From the NCBI GenBank assembly GCA_902634695.1, contig CACPLE010000005.1:1-45494 (forward strand): DNA of 45,494 bases. Reading direction: 5' to 3'. Numbering within the stretch: the first letter of the stretch is position 1; every line of letters begins with the position of its first letter. This document shows positions 42,979 through 45,494 of the stretch, one piece after another. This stretch comes from an uncultured Pelagibacteraceae bacterium (GTDB lineage: Bacteria > Pseudomonadota > Alphaproteobacteria > Pelagibacterales > Pelagibacteraceae). The notes under the pieces are model-generated. The model saw only the letters and a program-made list of their open reading frames with translations. It had not been told where the DNA came from and searched no databases. The translations under genes and the position numbers were made by a program.

Positions 42979-45076
42979 ATATAAATCAGCAATAATTCTT
43001 CCTTTAAAAGAAAGTTTTACGCATCAAAATTTTGGTGCAGTTTCTATATGGGTAAAAGATTATTTAAGTTTCACTAAAAATAAAAATAATATTTCTATTT
43101 ACTGTAAACAAAAAAAAAGAAATGAAAAATACTTAACTAAAAAGGTTAAAGATATAAAAGTTAAAAATAAACTATTTACTAATATTAACTATATAAAAGA
43201 AATTGGGCATAGCTTAAAAAAAAATAATATCACAAACGTTGAAATTCATAATAGGCCAGAATATGCGAAATATTTAATTAATAATTATCCAAAATTGAAT
43301 ATTGCGTTAATCTTTCATAACGATCCAAACTTCTTACGCGATAGTAGTTCAAATAATTCAAAAGAATTTCTTTTAAATAAATGTAGGAGGATTATTTTTG
43401 TTAGCAAGTGGTTAAAAGCAAAATTTTTTGAAAAATTGTCTATCAATCATAAAAACAATGTTGAAGTTATTTATAATTTTGTCAAACCTATAAAAAATTT
43501 TCCAAATAAAAAAAAAATAATTGTATTTTCAGGTAAACTCAATTCTCAAAAGGGTTATAATATTTTTGGTAATTCAATTATAAAAGTATTAAACATGAAT
43601 CCGAAATGGTCTGCGTTAGTTTTTGGCAATGAACCTAGAGAAAAATTTTCTTTTAAACATAAAAGATTAAAAATAAATGATTGGATTTCTCATTCAAATC
43701 TTTTAAAAATTTATGAAAAATCATCTATATCTGTAGTTAATCCCGTTTGGAATGAGCCTTTTGGTAGAACCGCAATGGAAAGTGCATCGAGAGGATGTGC
43801 TGTAATAACCTCTAGATCTGGCGGTCTACAAGAAACTTTTTTTAATAATCTCATTTTAAAAAAAAATAATGTTATTGAGCTTAGCAAATTAATAAACAAA
43901 TTAATTAATAATAAAAATCTTTTAGTTAAAATACAAAAAATAAATTTTAAGAATGTTAGACACACACCCAATTTAACAGTCAAAAAGTTAGATAAACTTA
44001 AATTTAATAAACCTCTTTTTTTTCCATATATAAAAAAAAAGAAAAGTTTTAAAATTTTACACATTGCTAATTTTGGAGAAAAAAATGATCACAGATTATT
44101 TAATATATCAATCGCTAATAAATTAAGTTTGGGGTTCGTAAGAAATAATCATGATGTAATTAATTTTGACTATCGTAACTATTCTAAAAAAAGTTATTTC
44201 GGAAAATATAATTTAGATGATAAAATAAAGTCAATTTTTAATAATTATAAACCAAATTTGCTTTTATTAGGCCACAACAACGTACTCAAAAGGGACACTT
44301 TAAATTATATAAAAAATAATAATTGTAAAATAGCCTTATGGTATGAAGATCATGTTATTAAAGGAGATCCTTACTACAGAAAAAATTTAAACTTAATTGA
44401 ACAAAATTCTGATTTAATTGATAATTATTTTATCACTACATGTCCAAGTATAATTAAATCTAAAATTAAAAAAAATAAAATTAATTTTTTGCCTATACCA
44501 GTTGACCCCAATATCGAGTGTGGTAATTTTTTTGAAGTACCTAAAGAAAAAGATTTATTTTTTGCTCTAAGTCATGGTGTAAATTACGGTATGCTTAAAA
44601 AAAATGTAACAGACGAAAGGTCATTATTTATAGATAAATTAATAAAATTATCGAAAGAAAGAATAAATTATAATTTTTTAGGCTTATTTGGAGAGCAGCC
44701 TAAATGGAATTACAATTATAACAAAGAATTGATGATATCTAAAACAGCTTTAAATTTAAGTAGAGGAGGTCCAAATAAGTATGCATCAAGCAACAGAGTA
44801 GCTACATTAATTGGTAATGGAGTATTAACATTCATTGACGAGAAAGTTAGATACCAAGATTTTTTTGATAACGATGAAATTATTACATATAAAAATCACA
44901 TTGATTTAACTAATAAATTATTGACGATAAAAGATAATAATAAATTAATTGTTAAAAAATCTAAAAAAGCAAAAAAAAGATATTTTGAAATTTTTCAAAA
45001 CAACATCATTTCTGAATTCATAATTTACAAGATATTTCAAAGTTCTAAGAAATATACATATGTCTGGGATAAATAA
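42962..45076 (+). CDS. Double-domain glycosyltransferase (GT4 plus CgeB/GT1-like)
   Basis: 704 residues, two transferase modules. Residues 1 to about 345 form a GT4/GT-B enzyme with IVFSGKLNSQKGYNIF and the nucleotide-sugar signature NPVWNEPFGRTAMESASRG (about 258-277). Residues about 366-690 begin a second domain (ILHIANFGEKNDHR) with SRGGPNKYASSNRVATLIG and a YQDFFDNDEIITY tail, resembling CgeB/Glyco_trans_1_2. Such fusions may add two sugars in succession. Met1 and Met2 are adjacent ATGs, so the start is ambiguous by one codon. Overlaps the next gene by 17 bp. Confidence 0.82.
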   Translation: MMKLNKYKSAIILPLKESFTHQNFGAVSIWVKDYLSFTKNKNNISIYCKQKKRNEKYLTKKVKDIKVKNKLFTNINYIKEIGHSLKKNNITNVEIHNRPEYAKYLINNYPKLNIALIFHNDPNFLRDSSSNNSKEFLLNKCRRIIFVSKWLKAKFFEKLSINHKNNVEVIYNFVKPIKNFPNKKKIIVFSGKLNSQKGYNIFGNSIIKVLNMNPKWSALVFGNEPREKFSFKHKRLKINDWISHSNLLKIYEKSSISVVNPVWNEPFGRTAMESASRGCAVITSRSGGLQETFFNNLILKKNNVIELSKLINKLINNKNLLVKIQKINFKNVRHTPNLTVKKLDKLKFNKPLFFPYIKKKKSFKILHIANFGEKNDHRLFNISIANKLSLGFVRNNHDVINFDYRNYSKKSYFGKYNLDDKIKSIFNNYKPNLLLLGHNNVLKRDTLNYIKNNNCKIALWYEDHVIKGDPYYRKNLNLIEQNSDLIDNYFITTCPSIIKSKIKKNKINFLPIPVDPNIECGNFFEVPKEKDLFFALSHGVNYGMLKKNVTDERSLFIDKLIKLSKERINYNFLGLFGEQPKWNYNYNKELMISKTALNLSRGGPNKYASSNRVATLIGNGVLTFIDEKVRYQDFFDNDEIITYKNHIDLTNKLLTIKDNNKLIVKKSKKAKKRYFEIFQNNIISEFIIYKIFQSSKKYTYVWDK

Positions 45077-45494
45077 TAAAATTATATGTATAGCTGGAAA
45101 AAATGTTTGTGCAATTAAATTTTTAAAATTTATCTCAAAAAAAATTAGAAAAAATAATTTAATTGTTCTTCCAAACAAGTCAGATAATGGTAAAGATTCA
45201 TGGCAACCATCACTTAAAAAATTCGCAAAAAAAAATAAATACAAAATTGTAAATTTGCAAAATATTTATAAAATAAAAAATTTAATTTTTATTTCAATTG
45301 AATATGAAAAAATAATCAATGTAAAAAAATTTAAATCAAGAGAACTCTTTAATTTCCATTTTAGTTTGTTGCCCAAATATAGAGGATGCCATACAAATTT
45401 TTTTCAAATTTATAATGGAGAAACATTTAGTGGTGTAACACTACATAAAATAGATAAAGGTATTGACACAGGTAATATTATTTCATCATTAAAA
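45060..45494 (+). CDS. Sugar N-formyltransferase, N-terminal part (cut by window edge)
   Basis: 145 codons with no stop before the window ends. The formyltransferase core is visible: NFHFSLLPKYRG with Asn98 and His100, NGETFSGVTLHKID, and Asp136 in IDTGNI, the Asn-His-Asp triad used with 10-formyl-tetrahydrofolate. The N-terminus lacks the usual Met-tRNA formyltransferase features, and the neighbours are glycosyltransferases. An amino-sugar formyltransferase for a surface polysaccharide is therefore more likely than Fmt. Start overlaps the previous gene. Confidence 0.78.
   Translation, partial: MSGINNKIICIAGKNVCAIKFLKFISKKIRKNNLIVLPNKSDNGKDSWQPSLKKFAKKNKYKIVNLQNIYKIKNLIFISIEYEKIINVKKFKSRELFNFHFSLLPKYRGCHTNFFQIYNGETFSGVTLHKIDKGIDTGNIISSLK

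Noticed and set aside
41686-45494. Integrase, attachment-site duplicate or other mobile element beside tRNA-Glu
   Set aside because: No recombinase and no second copy of the tRNA-Glu 3' end are seen within the window. The single GIY-YIG domain is too small to call a homing element.

Overview
The window is about 45.5 kb of very AT-rich, gene-dense alphaproteobacterial chromosome. It looks like the SAR11 clade (Candidatus Pelagibacter or a close relative). The reasons are Lys/Asn/Ile-rich proteins, overlapping or near-zero gene spacing, almost no intergenic DNA, and gene orders typical of alphaproteobacteria (argS–[SPOR slot]–nagZ–scpAB–tatABC–serS; yajC–secD–secF; mltB–rlpA slot–dac–tmk–holB–metG–tatD–MBL; recG beside sdhE and DUF502; tRNA-Pro followed by an NDUFS4-like subunit). 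The organism call rests on composition and synteny only. No rRNA or other decisive marker is present.

Layout. 0-2 kb: a zinc uptake locus, with znuC-znuB leftward and znuA rightward, split by a perfect Zur-like palindrome. 2-4.8 kb: a TauE/SafE permease, an Ldh2-type dehydrogenase, exonuclease III and an A-type Fe-S carrier. 4.8-12.8 kb: a long rightward run from dgt and argS through nagZ, scpAB and tatABC to serS. 12.8-15.7 kb: yajC-secD-secF. 15.6-19.2 kb: leftward PuuD-like membrane protein and uvrA. 19.2-24.6 kb: ssb, gyrA, coaD, cyclophilin, tgt, tRNA-Lys. 24.6-28.5 kb: M48 lipoprotein, DUF502, recG, sdhE, tRNA-Ser. 28.6-37 kb: rarD followed by a cell-wall and replication run. 37-39.2 kb leftward: glutathione peroxidase, nhaA, zinc-ribbon protein. 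39.2-41.6 kb: tRNA-Pro, NDUFS4-like subunit, SbmA/BacA-like transporter, glpX. From 41.6 kb a tRNA-Glu leads into even more AT-rich surface-polysaccharide genes (GT9-like transferase, a double glycosyltransferase, and a sugar N-formyltransferase cut by the window edge). This is probably the edge of a variable region.

No CRISPR array, insertion sequence, phage or toxin-antitoxin module was seen, and no stretch over 300 bases lacks a gene. The observations I rate highest are these: a tRNA-guanine transglycosylase that has lost all three zinc-binding cysteines, in a window that also holds a zinc uptake locus and other zinc-less protein variants; protein genes starting 2 and 4 nt after a tRNA CCA end; a cyclophilin with an internal, well-placed Shine-Dalgarno start that would remove its signal peptide; an RlpA-position lipoprotein whose catalytic domain looks degenerate; a tRNA-Glu with a U-U mismatch in its anticodon stem heading a polysaccharide operon; and overlap of every convergent protein-gene pair.
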